Shown here piece after piece: positions 53,938 through 64,000 of a stretch of DNA of 64,000 bases. The stretch is from assembly GCF_031202265.1 (NCBI RefSeq), contig NZ_CP100604.1, positions 124,001 through 188,000 on the forward strand. The letters run 5' to 3'. A model generated the notes under the pieces. That model ran no database searches. It was not told where the DNA came from and was given only the letters and a program-made list of their open reading frames with translations. The first letter of the stretch is position 1. Every line of letters begins with the position of its first letter. Origin of the DNA: Bradyrhizobium sp. Ash2021 (GTDB lineage Bacteria > Pseudomonadota > Alphaproteobacteria > Rhizobiales > Xanthobacteraceae). Position numbers and translations under genes: made by a program.

Positions 53938-54753
53938 TTAGAAATCAGTGAGCCCAAGCACGTCGGCCATCGAGTACATCCCGGGCTTCTTGCCCTGCGC
54001 CCATAATGCGGCCTTGACGGCGCCTTGCGCGAACATGGTGCGGTCCTCGGCCTTGTGGGTCAGTTCGATGCGCTCCATCGCGCCGGCAAAGATCACGCTG
54101 TGATCGCCGGTGACGCTGCCGCCGCGCAACGATGCAAAGCCGATATCGCCCGACCGCCGCGCGCCGGTATGGCCGTCGCGGCCGCGCGCCGAATGCTCCG
54201 CCAGCGCGATCTTGCGGCCGGCGGCGGCGGCTTCGCCCAGCATCAAGGCGGTACCCGACGGCGCGTCGATCTTGGCCCGGTGGTGCATCTCCAGAATCTC
54301 GATATCGAAATCGGCATCGAGCGATTGCGCCACGCGCTTGACCAGCGCCGCCAGCAGATTGACGCCGAGGCTCATATTGCCCGACTTCACCACGATGGCG
54401 CGCGAGGTGACGCTCTTGATCACGGCGTCATCCGACGACGACAGGCCGGTGGTGCCGATGACATGGACGAGGCCGCGCTGGGCGGCGATCGCGACATTGG
54501 CGATGGTGGCACCCGGCACGGTGAAATCCAGAATGCCGTCGGCATTGGCCGTCATCGTCCACAGATCGGCGGAGAGTTTGACGCCATTTTCGGGCAGGCC
54601 GGCGAGGACGCCGGCATCCTTGCCCAAAAGTTCGGAACCGGGCGCCTCCAGCGCGCCGGCAAGAACCGCGCCTGGTGTTTCCGTAATGACGCGGGTCAGC
54701 GCGCGTCCCATCCGGCCGCCGGCCCCCGCAACGATCAAACGCATGTCTGCCAT
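53938..54753 (-). CDS. dapB: 4-hydroxy-tetrahydrodipicolinate reductase
   Basis: A 271-residue NAD(P)H-dependent reductase of the lysine/diaminopimelate pathway. The nucleotide motif [16 protein letters not shown] is at 8-23, and the active-site signature [20 protein letters not shown] holds the catalytic His-His and Lys. The C-terminal segment [20 protein letters not shown] is standard. It starts at ATG 54753. It lies 39 bp before gpmA on the same strand. Confidence 0.95.
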   Translation of the reverse strand: MADMRLIVAGAGGRMGRALTRVITETPGAVLAGALEAPGSELLGKDAGVLAGLPENGVKLSADLWTMTANADGILDFTVPGATIANVAIAAQRGLVHVIGTTGLSSSDDAVIKSVTSRAIVVKSGNMSLGVNLLAALVKRVAQSLDADFDIEILEMHHRAKIDAPSGTALMLGEAAAAGRKIALAEHSARGRDGHTGARRSGDIGFASLRGGSVTGDHSVIFAGAMERIELTHKAEDRTMFAQGAVKAALWAQGKKPGMYSMADVLGLTDF

Positions 54754-54908
54754 GGTTTTACCTCTTCACGCCCTATTAGCGGGAGCGGGCCGCTCCGGCA
54801 ACCGATTGGGCGTCAACTCGTCGTCATGCCCTGGCCAGTCGTCGGCTTTTCGCAGACTACGTTAACTGGTCTGCGCTCTCAGGCATCACGATAGTGGGCA
54901 TTTTTTGG

Positions 54909-55211
54909 CTACGGCTGCGGGCCGTCATAGCCTTCGATGATGACGAGGTCGGCGTTCGAATGCGGCTGCCGCACCTTGATGTTTTGCTGGTATTCCGGAG
55001 AGCGATAGCAGGCCAGCGCTGTCTCGTAGTCGGGGAATTCGATCACGACATTGCGCGAGCGGCTTTCGCCTTCGATGGCGGTGAATTTGCCGGCACGCAC
55101 CACGAAGCGCCCGCCGAATTTCTTGAAGATGGCCGGATTGGCCGCAGCGTAAGGCTTGTAGCCGTCCTCATTGTGAACGTCGACGCGTGCAATCCAGTAG
55201 CCTTTTGCCAT
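54909..55211 (-). CDS. DUF1330 domain protein
   Basis: A 100-residue ferredoxin-like alpha-beta protein of the DUF1330 family. KGYWIARVDVHN opens it, and GGRFVVRAGKFTAIEGESRS and NVVIEFPDYETALACYRSPE follow. The fold resembles dimeric alpha-beta barrels; the function is unknown. It lies between dapB and pyrF in the same direction, 30 bp after pyrF. Confidence 0.9.
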   Translation of the reverse strand: MAKGYWIARVDVHNEDGYKPYAAANPAIFKKFGGRFVVRAGKFTAIEGESRSRNVVIEFPDYETALACYRSPEYQQNIKVRQPHSNADLVIIEGYDGPQP

Positions 55212-55241
55212 TTCCGTTGTCCTTCTTGTTGTTCAACTTGT

Positions 55242-55952
55242 TCAACCCAGCGCCTGCGCGATTTCCGCCTGAATGGCGTCCGCCGCGAGCCTGGGATCGG
55301 CGGCTTCGGTGACCGGTCGCCCGACCACCAGATAATCGGCGCCGGCCGATATCGCCCGCGCCGGCGTCATGATGCGCTTCTGATCGCCGACCGCCGCGCC
55401 CGCCGGCCGGATGCCCGGCGTCACCAGATGCATCTGGTGACCGACGATCTTGCGCAGGGCGGCGGCCTCCTCGGGCGAACAGACCAGCCCGTCGACGCCG
55501 AGCACCTGCGCCTGCTGCGCCCGCGCCTCGACCAGGTCGGAGACGTTGAGCCGGTAACCCGCGGCATGGAGATCGCCATCGTCGTAGGAGGTCAGCACGG
55601 TGACGGCGAGAATTTTCAGGCTGGAGCCCGCGCGCGCCTCGACCGCGGCCTTCATGGTCTGCGGATAGGCATGCACGGTGAGGAAGGTCGCGCCCAGCTT
55701 CGCGACACTCTCGACACCGCGCGCCACCGTATTGCCGATGTCGTGCAGCTTGAGGTCGACGAACACCTTCTTGCCGCGGTCCGAAAGCTGGCGCGCCAGC
55801 GGTAATCCGCCGGCATAGCCGAGCTGATAGCCGATCTTGTAGAAGGTCACGCTGTCGCCAAGCCTTGCAATCATCGCTTCCGCCTCGGCTACGCCGGGCA
55901 GGTCGAGCGCCACAATCAACCGGTCTTTCGGAGCGATCTTGGCAGGCTGCAT
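55242..55952 (-). CDS. pyrF: Orotidine 5'-phosphate decarboxylase
   Basis: A 236-residue TIM-barrel enzyme making UMP from OMP. The catalytic motif is [14 protein letters not shown] (the Asp-x-Lys-x-x-Asp array), with [14 protein letters not shown] near the start and the phosphate loop [31 protein letters not shown] is the second phosphate site. The start ATG 55952 overlaps nothing and lies 6 bp after the FMN reductase gene, so the two are probably co-transcribed. Confidence 0.95.
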   Translation of the reverse strand: MQPAKIAPKDRLIVALDLPGVAEAEAMIARLGDSVTFYKIGYQLGYAGGLPLARQLSDRGKKVFVDLKLHDIGNTVARGVESVAKLGATFLTVHAYPQTMKAAVEARAGSSLKILAVTVLTSYDDGDLHAAGYRLNVSDLVEARAQQAQVLGVDGLVCSPEEAAALRKIVGHQMHLVTPGIRPAGAAVGDQKRIMTPARAISAGADYLVVGRPVTEAADPRLAADAIQAEIAQALG

Positions 55953-55958
55953 GTCACC

Positions 55959-56537
55959 TCACATCATGCGTTGGGAAATCTCGATCAGCTGCCGCACCAG
56001 CGCTTTCAGCGCCTCGATATCGGCGGAAAGTTTCAGGCGGTCCATCTCGTCATAGGCCTGATCGGCGAAGGACAGCGCGAGCTGGCTCGGAATGACGGTC
56101 GCATGGCAGGCGGAGAGGATCAGCCGCAGCGCCGCCAGCGCACGGGTGCCGCCGAGCCGGCCACCCGAGGCGGCCGCGATCGCAAATACCCGCTCGCGAA
56201 ATACCTGGCCGCGGCTCTCGCCTGAATCCTGCACCCGACTCACCCAGTCGATGGTATTTTTGACCAGCGCCGGAACCGACGAATTATATTCCGGCGTCAC
56301 GATCAGCACGCCATGGTGGGCGCCGATCATGCGCTTGAGATTGACCGCGTTTTTCGGCACGCCGGATTTGGCCTGCAGATCGCCGTCATAGATCGGCAGC
56401 GGAAAATCCGACAGCGAGATGCGGGTGATTTCAGCGCCCGATTGCGCCAGTTCATGGGCGATGGCCGCCGCCAGCCGCGCATTGAGCGAGCCGGTGCGAA
56501 GCGATCCCGGGATCACGAGGATTTTCAGTGCGGACAT
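55959..56537 (-). CDS. NAD(P)H-dependent FMN reductase
   Basis: A 192-residue flavodoxin-fold reductase. The FMN phosphate loop is IPGSLRTGSLNARLAAAI (about 9-26), and TPEYNSSVPALVKNTIDWVS is the conserved flavin-contact segment. This family reduces flavins, quinones, azo dyes or chromate. The start ATG 56537 lies just downstream of a repeat element. Followed by pyrF at 6 bp. Confidence 0.88.
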   Translation of the reverse strand: MSALKILVIPGSLRTGSLNARLAAAIAHELAQSGAEITRISLSDFPLPIYDGDLQAKSGVPKNAVNLKRMIGAHHGVLIVTPEYNSSVPALVKNTIDWVSRVQDSGESRGQVFRERVFAIAAASGGRLGGTRALAALRLILSACHATVIPSQLALSFADQAYDEMDRLKLSADIEALKALVRQLIEISQRMM

Positions 56538-56581
56538 ATTTAGAAATCGCGTTCAGGCGAGCCCTGCGCGACGGCGCAGGC

Positions 56582-56665
56582 GAGCATTTTCTCAGAAAAT
56601 GCTCTTAACTAAATTTTCGCGCGTATTCTACGCGCAAAACCGGTACCCACTTTTGCGGAATACGC
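56582..56665. repeat. Two adjacent palindromes upstream of pmtA's 3' end
   Basis: GAGCATTTTCT C AGAAAATGCTC (56582-56604) is a perfect palindrome. GCGTATTC (56621) and GAATACGC (to 56665) flank ACCGGTACCCACTTTTGCGG, related to repeats at 20742 and 49394. This fills the gap between the FMN reductase and pmtA genes. Confidence 0.65.
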
Positions 56666-56670
56666 GCCTG

Positions 56671-57273
56671 TCAGCCCTTGCGATACACCCAGACCCGGGC
56701 GGGCGGAAGGTTCATCCAGATCCGCTCGGAAGCTTCCGTGGACACGCCCGGCAGCGATTTCGGAATCGGCGGCGCGACCGAATAGGTGAACTGAACGAAG
56801 GGTGCGCCGGGCGCGAGCGCTGCGAAGGCATCGCGGATCAGTTTCAGGCGCGTCAGCATCGGCTTGGTCACCAGCGGCAGGCCGGAGACCACCGCCGATG
56901 CGGGGAGCTTCAGGACCTCCCACAGCGAGTCGCGCAGCTTATAGGCGTCGCCCTGCACCACCTTGGCGTGCGGATAGCGGTCGCGCAGCAGCGCGCAAAA
57001 ACCCGGATTATATTCGACCAGCACGAGGCGTTTTTGATCGATGCCATGCTCGATCAGCGCGTTGGTGATTGCGCCGGTTCCGGGTCCAAGCTCGACGACC
57101 GGGCCTTCGGAGTCGACATCGACATATTGCGCCATGGTGCGGGCGAGCACCCGGCCCGACGGCATCACGGCGCCCATATGGAGCGGCTTTTCCATCCATG
57201 AACGGAGGAAACGAACCTCGTCGTCAAGACGGAGAGGTTTCTTCAACGCACGCACGGACGATTGCAAAGGCAT
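56671..57273 (-). CDS. pmtA: Phospholipid N-methyltransferase (PmtA type)
   Basis: A 200-residue soluble class I methyltransferase. SAM motif I is VVELGPGTGAITNALIEHG (about 59-77), followed by LVEYNPGFCALLRDRYPHAK, VVSGLPLVTK (post-I) and FVQFTYSVAPPIP. The N-terminal FLRSWMEKPLHMGAVMPSGR is the lipid-binding, rhizobial PmtA-like start. The enzyme makes phosphatidylcholine by methylating phosphatidylethanolamine, important in plant-associated alphaproteobacteria. rRNA adenine dimethyltransferases share this motif, but the start region favours PmtA. Confidence 0.8.
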   Translation of the reverse strand: MPLQSSVRALKKPLRLDDEVRFLRSWMEKPLHMGAVMPSGRVLARTMAQYVDVDSEGPVVELGPGTGAITNALIEHGIDQKRLVLVEYNPGFCALLRDRYPHAKVVQGDAYKLRDSLWEVLKLPASAVVSGLPLVTKPMLTRLKLIRDAFAALAPGAPFVQFTYSVAPPIPKSLPGVSTEASERIWMNLPPARVWVYRKG

Positions 57274-57475
57274 GTCGCTACCAGGCGGGACCGCAAAAGC
57301 GAGCGGGGACTGTCAACAAACAGTCATAAAGAGGTATAGGTCGAAGCCTACATGGTCAAGCAAAACGGTATCGCGCCTGATCGGCCAGCGTGGTTGTGAT
57401 TCGGCGATAAGACCATGCACTAATTAATTATTTCAGCACGGTCGAACGCCAAACCGGACACTTTCGCCCGCCACT

Positions 57476-58609
57476 TCAGGGGTTCGCGCGGTTACCAAAG
57501 AAGTCCTTGACCTTGGAGAAGAAGCCCGCCGCCTCCGGTTGAGTTGCCCCGGACGACAGCTTTTCGAACTCCATCAGCAATTCCTGCTGCTTCTTGGTCA
57601 AATTCTGCGGCGTTTCGACCATGACCTGGACATACATATCGCCGGTCTGTCGCGAACGCAGCACTGGCATGCCCTTTGATGCAATGCGGAAACGCCGGCC
57701 GGTTTGGGTCCCGGAGGGCACTTTCACCTTGGTCTTGCCCTTGTCGATGGTCGGCACCTCGAATTCGCCGCCCAGCGAGGCCGTCACCATCGAGATCGGC
57801 ACCCGGCAATGCAGGTCGGCGCCGTCGCGCTGGAAGAATTCGTGGTTCGCCAGCGACAGGAAAATATAGAGATCGCCGGGCGGTCCGCCGCGGACGCCGG
57901 CCTCGCCTTCGCCGGCGAGTCTGATCCGCGTGCCGTCTTCGACGCCTTGCGGGATGTTGACCGACAAGGTCCGGTCGCGCGTCACCCGTCCCTGGCCCGC
58001 GCAGGACGGACAGGGGTCTTCGATCATCTGGCCGCGGCCCTGACAGCCGGGACAGGTCCGCTCCAGCGTGAAGAAGCCCTGGGCCTGCCGCACCCGTCCC
58101 TGCCCGCCGCACATCGAACAGGTCTTTGGCTTGGTGCCGGCCTTGGCGCCGGTGCCCGAGCAGGATTCGCAGGTGACCGACACCGGGATCTCGATCTGGG
58201 CGGTCTTGCCTTGAAAGGCGTCTTCCAGCGTGATTTCCATGTTGTAGCGCAGGTCGGCGCCGCGCTCGCGGCCGCCGCCGCGTCCGCGCTGGCCGGCCAT
58301 GCCGAACAGATCCTCGAAAATATCGGAGAATGAGGAGGCAAAGCCGGCGCCGAAGCCGGGACCGCCGCCGCCCATGCCTTGCTCGAAGGCCGCGTGACCG
58401 AACCGGTCATAGGCGGCGCGCTTCTCGCCGTCTTTGAGGACTTCGTAGGCTTCGTTGATTTCCTTGAACTTCACTTCGCTCTGGGCATCGCCCGGATTCT
58501 TGTCCGGATGCCATTTCATCGCGAGCTTGCGGAACGCCGCCTTGAGCTTGGATTCGTCCGCGTTTCGTTCGACTTCGAGGGTTTCGTAGTAGCAGCGCTT
58601 GGTGGACAT
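57476..58609 (-). CDS. dnaJ: Chaperone DnaJ
   Basis: A 377-residue type I J-protein. The J domain (1-70) has the HPD motif ([11 protein letters not shown]), and a Gly/Phe-rich linker follows (about 75-115). The zinc domain has four CxxCxGxG repeats ([32 protein letters not shown]). The C-terminal substrate domains include [14 protein letters not shown]. It delivers unfolded proteins to DnaK and stimulates its ATPase. It lies 154 bp after dnaK, the standard order. Confidence 0.97.
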   Translation of the reverse strand: MSTKRCYYETLEVERNADESKLKAAFRKLAMKWHPDKNPGDAQSEVKFKEINEAYEVLKDGEKRAAYDRFGHAAFEQGMGGGGPGFGAGFASSFSDIFEDLFGMAGQRGRGGGRERGADLRYNMEITLEDAFQGKTAQIEIPVSVTCESCSGTGAKAGTKPKTCSMCGGQGRVRQAQGFFTLERTCPGCQGRGQMIEDPCPSCAGQGRVTRDRTLSVNIPQGVEDGTRIRLAGEGEAGVRGGPPGDLYIFLSLANHEFFQRDGADLHCRVPISMVTASLGGEFEVPTIDKGKTKVKVPSGTQTGRRFRIASKGMPVLRSRQTGDMYVQVMVETPQNLTKKQQELLMEFEKLSSGATQPEAAGFFSKVKDFFGNRANP

Positions 58610-58763
58610 GCGTCAGATCCGCCCGCAGTTTAATTCCGAAGGAATGCGTCCCAAAAGATGCAGTCCTTGAACATGAAATCTTGGGCCTATCGAAAAATGA
58701 CCCCCACCCATTGAGACGCGCTGCGTGCTCTCTGGAATGAGGGTCATGATCGATTGCCCGTCT

Positions 58764-60665
<1,902 letters not shown>

Positions 60666-60768
60666 GGTCCTCATATCCTTCTTTTTGCGGCAGGTTGGCT
60701 GGGCCCTGACGGCGCACCTAACCGAACCCCCAACGATCAAATACTCGCGATATTGCGACGGTGAGCCT

Positions 60769-60797
60769 CATATAGGAGGGGGGGTTGGGGCTGCAAG
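60769..60797 (-). promoter_or_regulatory. RpoH (sigma-32) type promoter of dnaK
   Basis: On the minus strand CTTG (60797-60794) is followed after exactly 17 bases by CCTATATG (60776-60769). This equals the alphaproteobacterial RpoH form CTTG-N17/18-CYTATNTG. Transcription would start near 60760, giving a leader of about 95 bases before dnaK. Confidence 0.8.
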
Positions 60798-61073
60798 GAC
60801 CGAACGCAACCTTGGGGCCTGAAAAGGCTGAGGTTTGAAAGATTGTGTCAGCTCAGGGCAGGGGCCGGTTCAGGCCAAAAGGCGGCGTTAACGGATGAGC
60901 AAGAAAGCCGCATCGGGGCGGCGGGAGTACATGAGGGGAACGGAGGCCCTCCCCTGTTGCACGGACATCAAAACCGCTAAAAGCGGGCCGACTGAACCGA
61001 CGCCCTTGAACCCTTTTAGGGGCTGCGCTGGCCGACCATTGAACGGCCTCAATGCAAACCCGGTAGACCCTTC
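60798..61073. other. Intergenic stretch, nothing recognised
   Basis: With 60666-60797 this makes a 408-bp gap. Apart from the dnaK promoter I see no tRNA, repeat or convincing gene. A 60-codon frame (60895-61077) overlapping the next start lacks supporting features. A promoter for the downstream secreted-protein gene is expected here. Confidence 0.5.
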
Positions 61074-62021
61074 ATGACGCCACTTCGATACCTCGCTGCG
61101 GTTGCCCTCACCATCGCCGCTACATGTTCTGCGTTTGCCGCGGACCCGGTTTTCCCGCCGGGCGCCCGGGTCGGCATGGTGCCGCTGGTCGGCCTCGTCA
61201 AAGCCAAATCATTCGTCGGGTTCGAGACCGAGAATCAGGGCGTCAAGGTGCTGGTGACGGATCTGCCGGCCGAGGCCTATGGCGAAGTCGCCAACGCCTT
61301 CAAGGCCAATCCCGCCGGCACCGGCGGCGTCAAGCCGGAGACCATCGAGACCGCGGCCGGGCTCGCCTACTACACCGTGGAAAGCGCCAAGGAGAACGCC
61401 AAGGAAGGTGCTGCCAATGTGCGGCGCTACTCGATGATCCTGCCCGGCCCCACCTTCTCCGGCTATGTCGCCGTGCAGGTGCCCGAGAATGCTTCCAAGA
61501 TCTATACCGACGACGCCGTGCGCCAGATGTTTGCCACCGCCGTGATCCGCAACGAAGTCCCGGTCGACGAGCAACTCTCCCTGATGCCGTTCAATATGGG
61601 CGAGCTCAGCAATTTCAAGAATATCCGCACGCTGGCACCGGGGGCGGCGCTCATTCTGGCCGACGGCGACGAAAAGACCGGCTTTGAAGCCGCGCCCTTC
61701 ATGATCATCGGCATCATCGGCTCGACCGCGGCATCGCCCGACGATCGCGGCCGCTTTGCCCAGCAGATCGCAACCACGATCCCCGGCGTGCGCGACGGGC
61801 GGATCACGATGTCGGAACCGGTCCGCATCGACGGCCAGCCCGGCTACGAGACGCGGATCGATGCCACCAGCGGCAAGGACAATACGCCGGTCACCATCGT
61901 GCAATGGCTGCGCTTCGGCGGCCAGAGTTCGCTGCGTATCATCGGCAGCTCACCGCGCGACGTTTGGGCGAAGGCATTTCCGCGGTTCCGCGCGGTGCGC
62001 GACGGAATTCAGCCGCGCTGA
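61074..62021 (+). CDS. Exported protein of unknown function
   Basis: A 315-residue protein with a signal peptide (MTPLRYLAAVALTIAATCSA, cut after AFA). The mature part opens DPVFPPGARVGMVPLVGLVK and contains two similar halves: KSFVGFETENQGVKVLVTDL with GPTFSGYVAVQVPE in the first, and EPVRIDGQPGYETRIDATSG in the second. No cysteine pairs or catalytic motif are seen. I have no function to offer. The start ATG 61074 has no strong ribosome binding site. The next gene, 124 bp downstream on the same strand, is an exported nicotinamidase. Confidence 0.75.
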   Translation: MTPLRYLAAVALTIAATCSAFAADPVFPPGARVGMVPLVGLVKAKSFVGFETENQGVKVLVTDLPAEAYGEVANAFKANPAGTGGVKPETIETAAGLAYYTVESAKENAKEGAANVRRYSMILPGPTFSGYVAVQVPENASKIYTDDAVRQMFATAVIRNEVPVDEQLSLMPFNMGELSNFKNIRTLAPGAALILADGDEKTGFEAAPFMIIGIIGSTAASPDDRGRFAQQIATTIPGVRDGRITMSEPVRIDGQPGYETRIDATSGKDNTPVTIVQWLRFGGQSSLRIIGSSPRDVWAKAFPRFRAVRDGIQPR

Positions 62022-62145
62022 GCCTGACACCCGTCAGCCGATATTTGGCTGCCGAAGACTCGAGCGTTCGACGCCGGTTAAACCTGCTTTACGGTCTCCC
62101 GGCGATTTGATTTGCTGGCGCAAATTCCTTGCAGGGAGATGTACC

Positions 62146-62865
62146 ATGTTGGATCGAAGGCGGATTCTCGGAGGTCTGGGCATGACGACCATCGCAACTG
62201 TTATGTCTGCGCGGGCTGGAGCGGCGACACCGATCAAACCCGACGATGCATCGGCGCTGCTGGTGATCGATGTACAGAATTGTTTCCTGCCCGGCGGCAG
62301 CCTCGCGGTCAAAGACGGCGACCAGGTCATTCCCGTCATCAACCGGATGGCAAAGAGCTTTGCCAATGTCGTGATGACGCAGGACTGGCATACGCCGGGT
62401 CATATCTCATTCGCCTCGACCCATGCCGGCAAAAAGCCGTTCGAGACCATCGATCTTCCTTACGGCAAGCAGGTACTGTGGCCCGATCACTGCGTCCAGG
62501 GAACCGACGGCGCCTCGCTATCGAAGGACCTTTCAATCCCCCAGGCCGGGCTCGTGATCCGCAAGGGATTCCACAAGGACGTCGACAGCTATTCGGCCTT
62601 CACCGAGGCCGACGGCAAGACCACGACCGGGCTCGCCGCCTATCTGAAGGCCCGCAAGGTCAGTCGCGTGTTCGTGGCCGGGCTCGCCACCGATTTCTGC
62701 GTGGCGTGGACGGCACTGGATGCGCGCAAGGCCGGGTTCGAAGCCTATGTGGTCGAAGATGCCTGCCGCGGCATCGACACCCAGGGCTCGCTCGCCAAAG
62801 CCTGGGCCGACATGGCCAAGGCCGGCGTCAAGCGCATCCAGTCCGGCGATATCGCGGCGGCTTAG
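62146..62865 (+). CDS. Nicotinamidase/isochorismatase family with export signal
   Basis: A 239-residue amidohydrolase. The catalytic triad is Asp42 (LLVIDVQNCFLPGG), Lys140 (VIRKGF) and Cys185 (TDFCVAWTALDA). The metal site is in TQDWHTPGHISF (Asp80, His82, His86). These match nicotinamidase PncA, which hydrolyses nicotinamide to nicotinate in NAD recycling. Unusually, a leader with an RRxI-type twin-arginine pattern (MLDRRRILGGLGMTTIATVM, then SARAGA) precedes the domain, suggesting a periplasmic enzyme. The start ATG 62146 has the ribosome binding site GGGAGA 7 bases upstream, so the leader is well supported. Confidence 0.9.
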   Translation: MLDRRRILGGLGMTTIATVMSARAGAATPIKPDDASALLVIDVQNCFLPGGSLAVKDGDQVIPVINRMAKSFANVVMTQDWHTPGHISFASTHAGKKPFETIDLPYGKQVLWPDHCVQGTDGASLSKDLSIPQAGLVIRKGFHKDVDSYSAFTEADGKTTTGLAAYLKARKVSRVFVAGLATDFCVAWTALDARKAGFEAYVVEDACRGIDTQGSLAKAWADMAKAGVKRIQSGDIAAA

Positions 62866-62884
62866 GCGTGATGCGCTGAAGTTG

Positions 62885-63036
62885 ATCTCCCTCGCCCCGC
62901 TCTTGCGGGGAGAGGGTTGGGGTGAGGGGCTGCCTCCGCGAAGACGGTGAAAGACGGACTCGCGGAGAGTCCCCCTCACCCGGATTTTTCGCTTCGCGCA
63001 AAATCCGACCTCTCCCCGCAAGCGGGGCGAGGTGAA
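62885..63036. repeat. 150-bp palindromic element, copy 4 of 4
   Basis: CTCCCTCGCCCCGCTCTTGC at the left and CCCCGCAAGCGGGGCGAGGT GAAC at the right, in the same orientation as copy 2. It lies between the convergent nicotinamidase and grpE genes and may serve as their terminator. Confidence 0.9.
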
Positions 63037-63082
63037 CGAACATCGGAGCTGGCCATCCACCGAAGTGGAATGCGACGCAGCC

Positions 63083-63679
63083 TTACTCCGACGCAGCCGC
63101 CGCCTTCGCGCCGCCCTTGGCGACCGCGACCAGCGCCGGCCGCAGCACGCGCTCGCCGATCATGTAACCGGCCTGCACCACCTGCACCACGGTGCCCGAG
63201 GGCACTGACGGGTCGGGGACCTCGTACATCGCCTGCTGGAAATTCGGATCGAATTTCTCGCCCGCCGGATCGAATTTCTTGACGCCGTTTTTCTCCAGCG
63301 CGTTGAGGAGCGAACGTTCGGTCAGCTCGACGCCTTCGATCAGGGCTTTCAGGCCGGGATCGGCGTTGGCTTTTGCTTCGGCCGGAACCGCATCGAGTGC
63401 GCGCTGCAGATTGTCGGCGATATCGAGCACGTCGCGGGCAAAGCCGGTGATGCCGTAGATTCTGGCATCGGCCACCTCGCGCGCGGTGCGCTTGCGCAGG
63501 TTTTCCATCTCCGCCAGCGTGCGCAGCATCTTGTCGCGCGATTCGGCGGCCTCCTTCGCCAACGCCTCGACCGATCCTTCCTCGGGATCGTCGGGCATGA
63601 TGTAGGGCTTTGAGACCACGGGCTCGCCGGTCTGGGCCGGATTTGCCGCGTCATCGTTCGGCCGGGTCGGATCGGTCAT
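63083..63679 (-). CDS. grpE: Nucleotide exchange factor GrpE
   Basis: A 198-residue GrpE. An acidic, disordered N-terminus (about 1-35) leads to the long helix [20 protein letters not shown], followed by [17 protein letters not shown]. The beta-wing domain contains [20 protein letters not shown] and [20 protein letters not shown], the family signature. GrpE releases ADP from DnaK. It follows hrcA in the same direction and is 2.4 kb from dnaK. Confidence 0.96.
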   Translation of the reverse strand: MTDPTRPNDDAANPAQTGEPVVSKPYIMPDDPEEGSVEALAKEAAESRDKMLRTLAEMENLRKRTAREVADARIYGITGFARDVLDIADNLQRALDAVPAEAKANADPGLKALIEGVELTERSLLNALEKNGVKKFDPAGEKFDPNFQQAMYEVPDPSVPSGTVVQVVQAGYMIGERVLRPALVAVAKGGAKAAAASE

Positions 63680-63737
63680 GGCTTGCCTTCTCGAAAAATC
63701 GCATGGAACTGGATAAATTTGGGATTTGCTGGCCCGG

Positions 63738-63766
63738 ATATCGTGCTTTGGGGGCAGAAAATCAAG
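63738..63766 (-). promoter_or_regulatory. Possible RpoH-type promoter of grpE
   Basis: On the minus strand CTTG (63766-63763, within CTTGATT) is followed after 17 bases by CACGATAT (63745-63738). It has the spacing of the dnaK promoter but a weaker -10. It lies about 60 bp before grpE, between hrcA and grpE. Confidence 0.4.
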
Positions 63767-63784
63767 CGCTGATCCGAGGCTGGA

Positions 63785-64000
63785 TCAGCCGCCGAGCAAG
63801 CGGCTGACGATCCGCGCGGCGTAATCCACCGTCGGAATCACCCTGGCATAGTTCAGCCGCGTCGGCCCGATCACGCCGAGAACGCCGACGATGCGGCCGG
63901 TGGCGTCGCTGTAGGGCGCAATGATGGTGGAGGAACCGGACAGCGAAAACAGCTTGTTCTCCGATCCGATGAAAATCCGCACGCCTTCGGCGCGTTCGGC
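63785..64000 (-). CDS. hrcA: Heat-inducible transcription repressor HrcA, C-terminal part (runs off window)
   Basis: The frame is open from the window edge to a stop at 63785, giving the last 71 residues: [20 protein letters not shown], then [40 protein letters not shown] and [10 protein letters not shown]. The [17 protein letters not shown] block is the HrcA C-terminal signature. HrcA represses groESL-type genes at CIRCE operators. It is upstream of grpE in the same direction, 105 bp away. Confidence 0.93.
   Translation of the reverse strand, partial: AERAEGVRIFIGSENKLFSLSGSSTIIAPYSDATGRIVGVLGVIGPTRLNYARVIPTVDYAARIVSRLLGG

Noticed and set aside
57274..57475. A small RNA or gene between pmtA and dnaJ
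   Set aside because: The stretch is AT-richer (ACTAATTAATTATTTCAG) and may hold the pmtA promoter, but no supported feature was found.
60895..61077. A 60-codon frame overlapping the start of the exported-protein gene by 4 bases
   Set aside because: The sequence (Arg/Pro/Thr-rich, no recognisable domain) looks like a random frame. The stop/start overlap alone is weak evidence.

Overview
The window looks like a chromosomal segment of a Bradyrhizobium-type alphaproteobacterium (Nitrobacteraceae). The signs are high GC, the rnd-lptC-lptA-lptB-rpoN order, hrcA-grpE near dnaK-dnaJ, a rhizobial PmtA-type phospholipid methyltransferase, an RpoH promoter of alphaproteobacterial form, and many dispersed palindromic repeats of kinds I associate with Bradyrhizobium. 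The species assignment is inference; no database was searched.

Layout. 1-4243 (minus): an envelope operon, rnd, lptC, lptA, lptB, then the 5' part of rpoN. 4375-5686: a decayed locus with a SnoaL-like protein, a truncated DUF4267 membrane protein, a palindromic operator and a TetR gene with two frameshifts. 5902-14021: an MFS transporter, tRNA-Leu(CAG), an NDUFA9-like protein, uppP, a GST, queG, a thioesterase-like protein, a frameshifted NTF2-like gene and an alpha/beta hydrolase. 14293-20742 (plus): a translation block, infC (AUU start), rpmI, rplT, pheS, an ASCH-domain gene and pheT, broken twice by small secreted-protein genes on the other strand. 20796-25831: TauE-like exporter, Tat-type metallo-hydrolase, Tat-type amine oxidase, YiiX-like cysteine hydrolase, methyltransferase. 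26052-28752: csoR and copA, divergent around a palindromic operator.

28954-35433 is an acid-catabolism locus: a CaiB-type CoA-transferase, an HMG-CoA-lyase-like enzyme, a divergent LysR regulator and an MFS transporter. The lysR gene is split by a 1754-bp insertion sequence with 32-bp imperfect terminal inverted repeats and a perfect 8-bp target duplication. 35526-41761: a phosphorylase-fold protein of unknown role, an Lrp regulator, a giant indolepyruvate ferredoxin oxidoreductase-type protein and a CysZ/EI24 membrane protein.

41936-48833 (minus) is the most interesting accessory region. nth is followed by a tightly overlapping trio (type III polyketide synthase, isoprenylcysteine-methyltransferase-like enzyme, DHA2 exporter), then an HlyD/EmrB efflux pair. 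Between the trio and the efflux pair lies a short, diverged copy of the 3' end of nth, so the trio looks like a cassette inserted at the end of nth. The enzyme pair resembles known phenolic-lipid (alkylresorcinol/alkylpyrone) gene pairs.

48856-64000 is mostly housekeeping: DUF2244, Ada-like alkyltransferase, a divergent ldcA-like/mpl-like muropeptide recycling pair, GNAT, gpmA, dapB, DUF1330, pyrF, FMN reductase, pmtA, dnaJ, dnaK, a secreted protein, a signal-peptide-bearing nicotinamidase, grpE and the 3' end of hrcA. Four copies of a ~150-bp palindromic element (28.8, 36.7, 41.8 and 62.9 kb) and several other repeat families sit between genes.
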